Below are positions 20,512 to 28,042 of a stretch of 42,640 nucleotides of DNA, piece by piece (position 1 is the first letter of the stretch; each line of letters opens with the position of its first letter). This stretch comes from Pseudomonas syringae pv. cilantro (GTDB lineage Bacteria > Pseudomonadota > Gammaproteobacteria > Pseudomonadales > Pseudomonadaceae). Where the stretch lies: the NCBI RefSeq assembly GCF_001293775.1, contig NZ_LGLN01000033.1, positions 8,957-51,596 of the forward strand. Direction: 5' to 3'. The notes under the pieces were generated by a model that worked only from the letters and a program-made list of their open reading frames with translations, made no database searches and was not told the DNA's origin. The translations under genes were made by a program, and so were the position numbers.

Positions 20512-21246
20512 ATGAAAATTTTGGTTTTATCTGATTTGCACAATGAGTTCTCACCGTTTCCGGCTTCAAAGCACGTGGTCGACCTAGTCGTGCTCGCAGG
20601 AGACATCGATCTGCATACCAGAGGTGTACTTTGGGCGAATGAGACGTTTACCTGCCCGGTCATCTATTGCTGCGGTAATCACGAGCTATACCGAGGCCAC
20701 CTTGATCGCACGTTGAGCAAGATGAAGGCCGCTGCAGCGCATCATGTCCACGTGTTGGAGAACGAATCGTGGACTCATGGCAATGTCAGATTTTTGGTCG
20801 GAACGGGGTGGACGGATTTTTCCGCGACGGGCGATGTGGTCGCAGCATCGATGACCTGCGCGAGTGTGATGAATGACTTCAAGATGATCCGCGCAGATGC
20901 CAATTATCGCCGTCTTCGCCCGGCTGACCTCATTGCAAAGAATCGGGCGACTCGTGAGTTTTTTGACCGAGAGCTCAGTACACCTTTTGAGGGGACAACG
21001 GTGGTAGTGAGCCATCACTGCCCGATCTCAGAAGCTGCCGGCGATGAGCATGATGGTCACGTCAGCGCAGCTTATTTCAATCGCTGGCAGTCATTAGTGG
21101 AAAAGGCCAATGTGTGGATCTTCGGCCACACCCATCGATCCATCGATGTCCTGTTTGGCGAATGTCGGTTGATTTCGAATCAGCGCGGGTATCCCGGCGA
21201 AGAAACGGGATTCGACCCGGACAAGATTGTGGAGATCACCACATGA
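20512..21246 (+). CDS. Calcineurin-like metallophosphoesterase
   Basis: A 244-residue protein with the full set of metal-binding motifs: D8-L-H10, G30-D31, G55-N-H57-E58, S-H168-H and G205-H-T-H208. The family hydrolyses phosphomono- or diesters with two metal ions (phosphatase, nuclease or cyclic-nucleotide phosphodiesterase); the substrate cannot be read from sequence. The stop overlaps the next start by 4 nt (ATGA), so it heads an operon of five genes to 22931. No strong ribosome binding site is seen before ATG 20512, but the DLHNEF motif so close to the N-terminus supports this start. No signal peptide, so it should be cytosolic. Confidence 0.8.
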   Translation: MKILVLSDLHNEFSPFPASKHVVDLVVLAGDIDLHTRGVLWANETFTCPVIYCCGNHELYRGHLDRTLSKMKAAAAHHVHVLENESWTHGNVRFLVGTGWTDFSATGDVVAASMTCASVMNDFKMIRADANYRRLRPADLIAKNRATREFFDRELSTPFEGTTVVVSHHCPISEAAGDEHDGHVSAAYFNRWQSLVEKANVWIFGHTHRSIDVLFGECRLISNQRGYPGEETGFDPDKIVEITT

Positions 21247-21539
21247 CTAACAGGCAGATTTCGAGTTTATCTCCGTCGCCGGCGGTTCCGTCTCAGGTGT
21301 TGGTGGCCAGCAACATCGACTGGGGTGTAACCATAGACGCATACCTTTTGGGCGCAGCGCGGATAGGCGACAGGTATGCTGCTCAGGCTTATTTCGATCT
21401 ATCGGGTAACACTGAGGATGGCATGACAGTGGTCACACCACCTGTCACGCTACTTTTCCGCAAGGATGAATTCGTGATGTTGCGCAGCGTCTGCGGAAAG
21501 GATCACTACGTTATCGTCACCGAGCAGGGGAAGGGTTAA
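21243..21539 (+). CDS. Small unknown protein, copy 1 of a three-gene family in tandem
   Basis: 98 residues from ATG 21243, whose ATGA overlaps the metallophosphoesterase stop; a longer open frame upstream lies within that gene and is not used. The core (QVLVASNIDWGVTIDAYL, then AQAYFD, VTPP, LLF, HYVIV) lines up with the next gene product: V-L-x-A-S-x-I-x-(W/F)-G-x-x-I-x-A-Y-L, then a YFD strand and a final Y-V-(I/L). The predicted content is mostly beta strands. I know no function for it. Confidence 0.7.
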   Translation: MTNRQISSLSPSPAVPSQVLVASNIDWGVTIDAYLLGAARIGDRYAAQAYFDLSGNTEDGMTVVTPPVTLLFRKDEFVMLRSVCGKDHYVIVTEQGKG

Positions 21540-21543
21540 CTCA

Positions 21544-21831
21544 GTGGCTATAAGAGCGTTCGTACCGATCGAGGTGTTGGCAGCCTCAAGGATCAGTTTT
21601 GGGCGGGCTATCACCGCGTATTTGCACCAGCCTGAGATTGAGGGGTTTAGCCTGGTCGGTAGAGTTTATTTTGACCACAAAGATCGGTTCCGAAATGGTC
21701 GTTTGATTCGGACATCCGATGTCTTGGAGTTTATCGAAATTGCAGATCACCTTGTGGCAATTACCCTCACAGGCAGCGCGTACGTACTGATTGCGCCAGG
21801 CTGCGACCTGCTGACGCTGCCCGGAGAATGA
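21544..21831 (+). CDS. Small unknown protein, copy 2 of the tandem family
   Basis: 95 residues from GTG 21544, which has a strong Shine-Dalgarno (GGGGAAGGG, 8 nt before the start) and lies 4 nt after the previous stop. It is a clear paralogue of copy 1 (VLAASRISFGRAITAYL, then GRVYFD, IRTSDVLEF, SAYVLI). The segment D-x-x-x-R-x-x-x-G-x-x-I-x-T-S and the closing Y-V-L also resemble the third protein. The stop overlaps the next start (ATGA). Role unknown; its transcription is clearly tied to the phosphoesterase. Confidence 0.7.
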   Translation: MAIRAFVPIEVLAASRISFGRAITAYLHQPEIEGFSLVGRVYFDHKDRFRNGRLIRTSDVLEFIEIADHLVAITLTGSAYVLIAPGCDLLTLPGE

Positions 21832-22250
21832 CAATGGAGCTATTACCATTCTTCGAAATGATCTCTCTAGAAAGTCAGTCTATGGCAGGAGCTTCTTCAC
21901 GGGCCGCTTCTGCGATCGAGCAAAAGCTTCGGGCCTCAGGTAAGCCTTGGTGCGCGGTTTCGGGCTGGGTACTGATTGATATGTTCAGTCCAGATGGGGC
22001 TGTGCCGCTTCCGGAGCCAATGCAGCCTATGATCATGTACGCTCACCACGTCCAGATAGATAACAGCCACAGGCTTCGCGGTGGGGACAGCGTCATGTCT
22101 GGGTTTGCATCGTCCTACAACCAAGATGGGGTTTTCGAAACCGCCGGCACTATCTACATACTTATGGGCCGAGGCTTTAGGAAGAAGGCGGACGCTTCCG
22201 TGGTGAGCGCTGCCCAGTTGCGACTGAGTGATACCACGCTAACTTCGTAA
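21828..22250 (+). CDS. DUF6957-like protein, copy 3 of the tandem family
   Basis: 140 residues. The block CAVSGWVLIDM, then PMIMYAHHVQIDNSHRLRGG and FETAGTIYILMGRG, has the look of DUF6957, a small Pseudomonas family of unknown function. It has about 45 extra N-terminal residues compared with copies 1 and 2. Its HVQID...RGGDSV...TIYILMG block can be laid over the YFD...NGRLIRTS...SAYVLIA block of copy 2. Start ATG 21828 overlaps the previous stop. A second ATG at 21834 is possible. Confidence 0.68.
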   Translation: MTMELLPFFEMISLESQSMAGASSRAASAIEQKLRASGKPWCAVSGWVLIDMFSPDGAVPLPEPMQPMIMYAHHVQIDNSHRLRGGDSVMSGFASSYNQDGVFETAGTIYILMGRGFRKKADASVVSAAQLRLSDTTLTS

Positions 22251-22298
22251 GTTCTGTTCATTGAGTGCCCGACCCCTTCCCTCGGAACAAGGTGACGA

Positions 22299-22931
22299 AT
22301 GATGAGATACAAAGCTGTGCTTTTAGATGCTTTCGGGACGATTTTGCAAATCAAGCCTGGCAGACATCCATATCGACAGCTTTTGAAGGAAGGGATTCGG
22401 CACGGACGTCGTCCGAGGGCCGACGATGCAAAAAAATTGATGAGGTTTAACGGTGGGTTGTCCGAAGCGGCTGATCACCTGGGCATCAACGTCCACCCTG
22501 CACGGTTGGCTGAAATTCAAGAGATGCTTGAGCAAGAAATTAGCTCCATCGTGGCATACCCGGATGCCCTAGAAGCTGTCGCTTTGCTGCAGGAGCGTAG
22601 TCTCCTGCTTGCAGTTTGCAGCAACCTTGCGTACCCATACGGTCGCGCTGTCAGAACGTTATTTCCGACCATGGATGCATTCGGGTTTAGCTATGAAATT
22701 GGCCTGATTAAGCCAGACCCACTGATGTATCAGTCAACCTGCGAAATGATAGGCGTCGAATCTGACAATGGATTTGGTGAGAACAGAGTCATCATGGTGG
22801 GTGATTCACTGCGCTGTGATTGTCATGGCCCACGCGAAGTAGGTATCACTGGCATACACCTAGACAGATCACAGTGTAGTGGCATCAATGATCTGATGGT
22901 CTTCGCAAGGCACGTGCTTCGCGAATCGTAG
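22299..22931 (+). CDS. HAD-superfamily hydrolase
   Basis: A 210-residue protein with HAD motifs in order: motif I LLDAFGTIL (nucleophile D10), motif II AVCSN, motif III lysine in IKPDP, and motif IV MVGDSLRCD. The +2 position after the nucleophile is Phe, not Asp (D-A-F-G-T), as in haloacid dehalogenase-type members rather than typical phosphatases. A helical cap lies between motifs I and II. It lies 48 nt after the third small protein with a GGTGA-type ribosome binding site before ATG 22299, so it is probably last in the operon. Substrate unknown; with the metallophosphoesterase it gives the operon two likely phosphate-handling enzymes. Confidence 0.75.
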   Translation: MMRYKAVLLDAFGTILQIKPGRHPYRQLLKEGIRHGRRPRADDAKKLMRFNGGLSEAADHLGINVHPARLAEIQEMLEQEISSIVAYPDALEAVALLQERSLLLAVCSNLAYPYGRAVRTLFPTMDAFGFSYEIGLIKPDPLMYQSTCEMIGVESDNGFGENRVIMVGDSLRCDCHGPREVGITGIHLDRSQCSGINDLMVFARHVLRES

Positions 22932-23015
22932 CCGCGCTGTACAAATGTCGCAGAACAAGGCACCTCGCCTTCTCAAATATCCTGAATTACGCCACTGGAG
23001 AGGTTGGAGACAGTG

Positions 23016-23219
23016 ATGAGCGGAAGCGTGTACTGCGATATCCAGATGACTGTCGAAGAAGCTGTCGAGATGCTCGAAGTCCTTCGAGCCTTACGCGAGG
23101 CCGGTCGCCACCCGGCGCTTGAAGAAAAATTACAAGACATGCAGGCCCAGCTCACCGATTCCATCAGCTACGCAGCGTCAGACAGAATCGGATTGCTAAA
23201 ATCCAAGCCCAAACATTAG
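23016..23219 (+). CDS. Small hypothetical protein (67 aa)
   Basis: Starts at ATG 23016 with GGAG six nt upstream; the in-frame TTG at 23004 overlaps that site and is rejected. The product is acidic then basic and mostly helical (MTVEEAVEMLEVLRALREAG, then EEKLQDMQAQL), probably a short coiled coil. It stands alone, 84 bp after the HAD gene. No family recognised. Confidence 0.5.
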   Translation: MSGSVYCDIQMTVEEAVEMLEVLRALREAGRHPALEEKLQDMQAQLTDSISYAASDRIGLLKSKPKH

Positions 23220-23239
23220 CAGACTGTTTTGGGGCCTCT

Positions 23240-23425
23240 TCACACCTGCTCGGCTGGGCCGGGCGGGGGCGTTTGACTATTCTTACAGCATTGCTCTGAG
23301 AGCAGGACAGCTTGAGCGTTGCGCGTAAGCTGTTCCTGCATCCACGCACCAGCTTGATCGAACTCTTCCATCATCGATGCGAATTCATCTGGTGTGAGAT
23401 GGACTGGGCTGGTTTGGTGCTTCAT
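23240..23425 (-). CDS. Small hypothetical protein (61 aa)
   Basis: ATG 23425 has a GGAAG ribosome binding site at good spacing. The start HLTPDEFASMMEEFDQAGAW reads as a natural helical peptide, and a CC pair occurs near the C-terminus. It is convergent with the small gene ending at 23219. Family unknown. Confidence 0.45.
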   Translation of the reverse strand: MKHQTSPVHLTPDEFASMMEEFDQAGAWMQEQLTRNAQAVLLSEQCCKNSQTPPPGPAEQV

Positions 23426-23499
23426 TGGGCTTCCAAAGTTTGTAGTAGTCAGAGGCCCATAGGCTAAGAGCTCACCCTCAGGGCAAGCCTGCCCAGCGA

Positions 23500-23868
23500 T
23501 CAGGAAATCCAGGACTCCACAGTGTCCGAGCCGTATTCAGCTTTCCACTCTTTCAAAACCTTATGGTTTCCGCCTTTGGTTTCAACCACCTCACCCGAAT
23601 GCGGGTTCTTGTACAGTTTCACAGCGCGAGGCCTACGTGTGCCCTTCACCGGCGCGGCAGCAGCCGTGCCTGGCTTGAAGCCGCCCAGAGGATCAAGAAT
23701 CGAGATGACGTCCCTTAAGCTCTTGTTGTACTCGCCCAACAAGCCACGCAATTTGGTTTCAAATTCAATTTCTTGCTCAAGGCCTTTGTCGCCTTTCATT
23801 GCTTCCAGCGCCGCTAACTGCTCGGCGAGATGGCGTTCGAGTTGGCGGAACTCTGCGAGTTTTGACAT
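23500..23868 (-). CDS. MvaT/MvaU-like H-NS family silencer
   Basis: 122 residues from ATG 23868 (the open frame extends upstream, but MSKLAEFRQLERHLAEQL is the canonical family start). The N-terminal ~60 residues form the oligomerisation coiled coil. An Ala/Pro/Lys linker follows, and the C-terminal DNA-binding part has VKLYKNPHSGEVVETKGGNH, the hallmark of MvaT-type proteins that bind A/T-rich DNA through a minor-groove-inserting loop. Chromosomal MvaT and MvaU of Pseudomonas are about 117-124 residues, so this is full length. Carried on the island, it probably silences or adjusts expression of the A/T-rich cargo and recombinase genes. Confidence 0.85.
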   Translation of the reverse strand: MSKLAEFRQLERHLAEQLAALEAMKGDKGLEQEIEFETKLRGLLGEYNKSLRDVISILDPLGGFKPGTAAAAPVKGTRRPRAVKLYKNPHSGEVVETKGGNHKVLKEWKAEYGSDTVESWIS

Positions 23869-24085
23869 TGGAAATCCTGTCTCTGTGTAGGGGACGTGTG
23901 GGTACGATGGTAGCACCACGCGATCCAGATCCGCTTGGCCATGGGCTAACTTGAGGCTCAAAGTGTTAAGCGGATGCAGTGCTTTTGATCCAGACAATGC
24001 CGGCTGAAACGGTAATGATCGACCCGAGCGTTGTTAGAAGAATTACTTTCGCGATGACTCCAGCCTCTCTTCGTACCTATGTACT

Positions 24086-24214
24086 ATGACGTGGAACAAA
24101 ACCCTTGGAGACAGGATGCGCAGTAGCCTTTTGTACGCCGAGATGGCTTCCGGGCGAGACAGCTATTGTCATTGTACTGGCGAAGCGTTAGAAACGGCCT
24201 TCGGCAGGCGATGA
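24086..24214 (+). CDS. Possible small ORF (42 aa)
   Basis: ATG 24086 opens MTWNKTLGDRMRSSLLYAEM and ends with a Cys-x-Cys-containing tail (DSYCHCTGEALETAFGRR) at TGA 24212-24214, 9 nt before the next gene start. The peptide looks amphipathic and plausible, and the spacing to the next gene suggests coupling. No clear ribosome binding site. Tentative. Confidence 0.3.
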   Translation: MTWNKTLGDRMRSSLLYAEMASGRDSYCHCTGEALETAFGRR

Positions 24215-24223
24215 GTGTGACAC

Positions 24224-25000
24224 ATGAGCAGCAAGGCGACCTTGGAGTGGAGCTATAGCCCCGCAGGCCTGATTGACGGCTTGCTGGAGTTTGAAAAGTT
24301 TGGTGGTAGCGTTGTCGCTGCGGGTGGCAGGGTCACAGCAGATTTTGATGAGCAGGTCTATCGGGCGGATGCAACGCTTGCTGATAAATTATTGGTCGCG
24401 ATCCAGGCTAGGCTGGCACCTGCCCAGCGCAGGCTCCAACAAGCAGTAGAGTTTTCACACCCTCCAACCCTGACTGTGGCGCATTCGGATGGCAAACGAG
24501 AGATTTTCCTTGAATGCTATGCCTCTGTCTCGATAAGCGATCATTTTGAAATTCAGATCATCAGGAATGGGGTCGTGATCGAGGACTCGGAGCAGGAGCG
24601 CATTGAGCGAGAGTCTCGGCAAGCTTTGTTGCTGGAGAGTCACTCGGATGATCTGATTCTCGCTCGGATACTGGCCAGTCATCGGAACTCTCTCCGTGAT
24701 CCAGATAACGAGTTTGTTCACCTGTACGAAATCTGGGATGCGTTGGAATCAAAGTTTCTGAAGCGCCATCAGGTCGCGGACGCCCTGAAGATAGAATTTT
24801 CCAAGTTTGGCCAGTTTCAAGCCGTGTGTAACAGACCTACCTCCGCCAGTCGGCATCGAGGGACAGCCGACGGCGCCTTGAGACAGCCGAGCCCGGCTGA
24901 GTACGAGTTGGCCAGATCCATCGCTTGGGAGCTTGTGATGGGGTATGCGGAGTGGCTGAGTACGCAGGCGAAACTGCATGATGCCGCTGCGGGCAACTGA
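24224..25000 (+). CDS. Hypothetical protein (258 aa)
   Basis: I do not recognise this family. The N-terminal ~120 residues alternate short strands and helices (LEWSYSPAGLIDGLLEF, then VSISDHFEIQIIRNGVVIED), ending in a charged helix. Residues ~140-200 resemble a helical bundle (ILARILASHRNS, then HLYEIWDALESKFLKRHQV). The C-terminal ~50 residues are another helical segment (ARSIAWELVMGYAEWLS). No signal peptide, membrane segment or catalytic motif is seen. Codon usage is like the backbone. It may pair with the tiny ORF just upstream. Confidence 0.65.
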   Translation: MSSKATLEWSYSPAGLIDGLLEFEKFGGSVVAAGGRVTADFDEQVYRADATLADKLLVAIQARLAPAQRRLQQAVEFSHPPTLTVAHSDGKREIFLECYASVSISDHFEIQIIRNGVVIEDSEQERIERESRQALLLESHSDDLILARILASHRNSLRDPDNEFVHLYEIWDALESKFLKRHQVADALKIEFSKFGQFQAVCNRPTSASRHRGTADGALRQPSPAEYELARSIAWELVMGYAEWLSTQAKLHDAAAGN

Positions 25001-25008
25001 AGCCCTGA

Positions 25009-25206
25009 TCGACGCTGGGTCGGGGAAAGTCGACCTTCACAGATCCACAGCTGGTTCAAATCTTGGCCTGTGCTATTCACGGAAAGTATGATTTTCTCGA
25101 TCAGTTCATCGAACTCAAACCGTTCAGCCACCACCGCTACAACCCTGATCATGTGGCCCTGCGCCGAGGGAGTGATCAGACCTTCACCGACGCTCGAACT
25201 CAATAA
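25009..25206 (+). pseudogene. Possible coding remnant without a start
   Basis: After a TGA at 25006 the frame is open to TAA 25204 with no ATG, GTG or TTG near its beginning. The reading STFTDPQLVQILACAIHGKY followed by DFLDQFIELKPFSHHRYN looks protein-like. It overlaps the last few bases of the convergent SIR2-like gene. It may be the tail of a decayed gene whose start was lost. Confidence 0.25.
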
Positions 25207-26192
25207 ATGTGATCCCACTGCGTGAAGGTCAGAACGTTAGGTAGGCGCCATAAGTGGAAATTACCGGTTTTGAATTTTTGAGACCAAAATGCAAGTCTCT
25301 GTGCTTCAGTTTGATTAACGCCGCTCCACTCGACTATCACGATGTGTCTGGACTGGGCATAGGCGGCGATCACATCATTGAGATGGTCATCATCCCCCGA
25401 GTACCCGAACACGATGATCTCTTGAGATTCGTTCAGACTGAGCCCTAGGTAGTTCCAGTACGTGGAAAGCACCGTCGAGGCGCCAATCACCGATCGCTTA
25501 TGGCGAACGTGGGTCAGTACGATGTGATCAGACCCTTCCGGTGAAAAAGGGTTGAGCTGATGTCGATCACGTTTCCTGGCCAGTCCATGGTGGTCAAAGA
25601 ATAGAGGGGAGCCATGTAGGTGGAGGTAGTATCCAAAGTCATTGTTGTATAAGCGCGTCAGTGCATCTGAGCTGAAGCCATTTGCAACCATGCCGTCCAC
25701 AAGCGTGGTATGGAAATAGCCCGCCATTAGGCCAGCATCTAGAAATGCTCCATAGAGAAGCTTGTCGTAGTTGAGAGTGGCGACGTGTGACTTTGTCTGG
25801 CGAACGAACGCGATTAATGGTTCCAGAAAGGCCTGCGGGAGGCCATGGGCGTAAAGGTGCAGTCTGGTGGCTACCTTGTGAAGGTAGTTTCCCACTGCGA
25901 CCGGAAATTGCAGACCTTCCTGCGATAACCAGTGAACGTTCATCCGCTGTGACATGTTGATGCTACTAAGCGTCCTGCACGCTGAGATCACCAGGTGCAG
26001 TGGGTCGAGCTGATCTTCCCGCGCGGGGATGACGCCATTTCCACCAAGGCACTGACTGATTAGCTCTTTGTGCACATCACTGATGGCAAAAGGGTCATTC
26101 CATACATCAGCCATAGCGTTGGTAAGCGAAAAATGTTGGGGATCAAGCGCCATCCCTAGGCCGTTTCCAAATATCAATGTCTTCCTTGGCAT
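25200..26192 (-). CDS. SIR2-like (NADase-type) protein
   Basis: About 330 residues. The motifs of SIR2-like domains appear in order (numbered from the GTG at 26198): IFGNGLG with the NAD-loop G-N-G (11-13), ATLNYDKLLY (N143, D145), HLHGSP (H195, G196) and IIVFGYSGDDDHLND (264-278). In defence systems such as Thoeris, DSR and pAgo-associated SIR2, these domains consume NAD upon infection. Here no partner gene is evident, so it is a candidate single-gene system. Three starts are possible in GTG-ATG-ATG (26198, 26195, 26192); the AAGGAA ribosome binding site best fits ATG 26192. The C-terminal ~60 residues may be a sensor extension. Convergent with the 258-residue gene. Confidence 0.72.
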   Translation of the reverse strand: MPRKTLIFGNGLGMALDPQHFSLTNAMADVWNDPFAISDVHKELISQCLGGNGVIPAREDQLDPLHLVISACRTLSSINMSQRMNVHWLSQEGLQFPVAVGNYLHKVATRLHLYAHGLPQAFLEPLIAFVRQTKSHVATLNYDKLLYGAFLDAGLMAGYFHTTLVDGMVANGFSSDALTRLYNNDFGYYLHLHGSPLFFDHHGLARKRDRHQLNPFSPEGSDHIVLTHVRHKRSVIGASTVLSTYWNYLGLSLNESQEIIVFGYSGDDDHLNDVIAAYAQSRHIVIVEWSGVNQTEAQRLAFWSQKFKTGNFHLWRLPNVLTFTQWDHIY

Positions 26193-26572
26193 CATCACTT
26201 CCTTGGGGGGGCTGAATTTTCAATCGTTGACTGAAATAGCGTACTCGCTTCATAACTGTGTATCGCTGCTCAGTGAGCCAGCGCTTCGGTCACCACGGCC
26301 CTGGCGACTCGTAGCCCCAGCCGGCTGGTCATAAGTAAAGCGGACAAGCAGGGGGAAATGTCCTACCCAGCTCGGAGAGTAGTTGAATTTCATCAGCTTA
26401 ATCTGTCCCAGATTTGGCCTCTGGTACCTATGCTCAGCATTGTCGCGCGTAGATGCGACCAGAGCATCCTCCGCCTTAGGAATTGAGTGAGAAGACAGAA
26501 GGCTGGGTTGACATTGGCCCGATGAAAAATGCCGTTATAGAGAAGTCGGTTGGTGTACTAGAAAAGGGGAGC

Positions 26573-26614
26573 ATGGCCGGGCGGTTATTCAACCAATGGC
26601 ACCGGCCATTTTTT
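26573..26614 (+). terminator. Rho-independent terminator on plus strand with no obvious gene
   Basis: Perfect 8-bp stem ATGGCCGG (26573-26580) / CCGGCCAT (26602-26609) followed by a T-run to 26614. It is oriented to end a plus-strand transcript, yet no convincing plus-strand gene precedes it in the 434-bp gap 26199-26632. I see nothing else in that gap. Confidence 0.55.
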
Positions 26615-26632
26615 CAAAGAGTCGATCGTCGG

Positions 26633-27679
26633 TCAGTCAGCCTCGTCTGGCTCCGTCTTCGGCGCATGACCACCGTTCAGTGTTGTGTCAGACGGCGTAA
26701 GGTAGTGCTGGGTCATGACGGATTCGAGGTGCCCCACCTGTTTGGGTAACTGGTCATAAGCTGGGAGTTTTCCCAAACTAAGTTCGATGACTGCGGCTCG
26801 AATGGAATATGCGGTGGGTTGCAGACCGTCGGAGATTACCTTTGATGTCCAGCCCTTGACGATTTCGGAGAACTCCCGCGCTGACATGGGTTCATTAGGG
26901 GCTTTCGAGGAGGGAAAAAGATAGCCATCGGTCTTTAATTTTTCAGACCTGATGTATCTCTCCAAGACGTTGGTGTTTTGGGGCACAACGGTATGGCGCT
27001 GCTTATCAATCAGGATCAGGAAGCCAGGATTGGAGTCATCAAGCTTTTCGAGATTGGCTTTGGCTGAAAGAAACATGTGCGAGCGTAGCCCAGTCTCAAT
27101 GAGAGCAAACAGGCTCTGATCACGAAGGTTGCCGGAGGCCTGTACCACCCTTCTGACTGCCTCTAACTCATGTGGACTGATCGTCCGTCGAGGCGAGACA
27201 AGCCTAGGTGCTTTTTTGATACCTGGTTTGAGGGGCGGGGCATCACTTTTGGCCTCAGTGTGCCGAAGGCTCTGGGCAGCAGTGACGTTAGAGGGGCCAA
27301 TGGTGCGGGTATCAGATGATGGTTGCGGCTGGAGGTGCTTGAAGCTGACTAGGGCTTGGAGCGGCAATGCCTCTGCGAATACCCGCAGCGTTCTGGCTGC
27401 AATAGTGGGTTCATGGCTGGAACTAAGCGTAGTCAGCATTGCCGACGCTATGGCTGTCCGCACTTCGCTCTCGGAGGGGCTCAGTGGTTTGATCGAGCTT
27501 GATTTTGAGCTTTGCACCACATCATGGTAATCGCTATACCCGAGCCATTTTGAAAGAAGCTCACGCGCGAATGATAGGCTGATCGGATTTTGGCCTGGCC
27601 ACAGTTTTTGGACTCGTTTCGCGATTCGCTTGAAGCCAGATTGGGGGAGCAGATCTTCCGAATAAATCGGGATGCGCAT
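26633..27679 (-). CDS. Tyrosine-recombinase-fold protein with altered active site
   Basis: 348 residues from ATG 27679, which has GGAGAA six nt upstream (the longer frame to 27700 is rejected). The N-terminus RIPIYSEDLLPQSGFKRIAK is a small conserved-looking domain, followed by a Ser/Pro-rich linker. The C-terminal half matches the tyrosine recombinase catalytic fold: ETGLRSH (R199), TAYSIRAA in place of H-x-x-R (Y291, R294), and GHLESVMTQHY with H317 and Y326 nine residues apart, as in active integrases. The H-to-Y change in the second box may lower or alter activity. It may be a solo integrase, or a regulator derived from one. It lies head to tail with the recombinase operon to its right, separated by 363 bp. 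Confidence 0.6.
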   Translation of the reverse strand: MRIPIYSEDLLPQSGFKRIAKRVQKLWPGQNPISLSFARELLSKWLGYSDYHDVVQSSKSSSIKPLSPSESEVRTAIASAMLTTLSSSHEPTIAARTLRVFAEALPLQALVSFKHLQPQPSSDTRTIGPSNVTAAQSLRHTEAKSDAPPLKPGIKKAPRLVSPRRTISPHELEAVRRVVQASGNLRDQSLFALIETGLRSHMFLSAKANLEKLDDSNPGFLILIDKQRHTVVPQNTNVLERYIRSEKLKTDGYLFPSSKAPNEPMSAREFSEIVKGWTSKVISDGLQPTAYSIRAAVIELSLGKLPAYDQLPKQVGHLESVMTQHYLTPSDTTLNGGHAPKTEPDEAD

Positions 27680-28042
27680 AGCAATTCTCCAATACGTCAT
27701 GGTGTCGGCTGCCCGCTGACTGTTGTCGAAATGCGTGCGAAGAGATGTGAACTAATCCTGATGCACAGAGGCTATGCGTGCCGACCGCTCGATCCAGGTT
27801 GATCGAAAGTTCGACGCTATCACGTATGGTTTAAATTGTGCAATCAAAAGCGCGGGTAGAAGCGACACATTTACCCGTTGGCATACACGGCAGACTACTG
27901 AGCTTCTGGGCCAGGGCTGCGCCTCATGTGAAGTGCGTCAGGGATGCAAATCTCAGGTATCAGTGTAAGGCAACATTTAACGGATGAGGTGAGCTGAGTT
28001 GGATGGTGATGAGGAATGAGTTCGATACCCCCCCCAGGCATA
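27680..28042. other. Gene-free stretch between recombinase-like gene and RecD-like gene
   Basis: 363 bp with a poor 64-codon plus-strand frame (27774-27968) that lacks a ribosome binding site. Presumably it holds the promoter of the minus-strand gene starting at 27679. A C9 run occurs at 28028-28036. No terminator or repeat is obvious. Confidence 0.4.

Noticed and set aside
26483..26749. 88-codon plus-strand frame before the terminator
   Set aside because: It runs through the terminator hairpin and into the antisense of the recombinase-like gene; composition is not protein-like.
27774..27968. 64-codon frame with a CxxC-like end
   Set aside because: No ribosome binding site, no recognisable pattern; probably chance.
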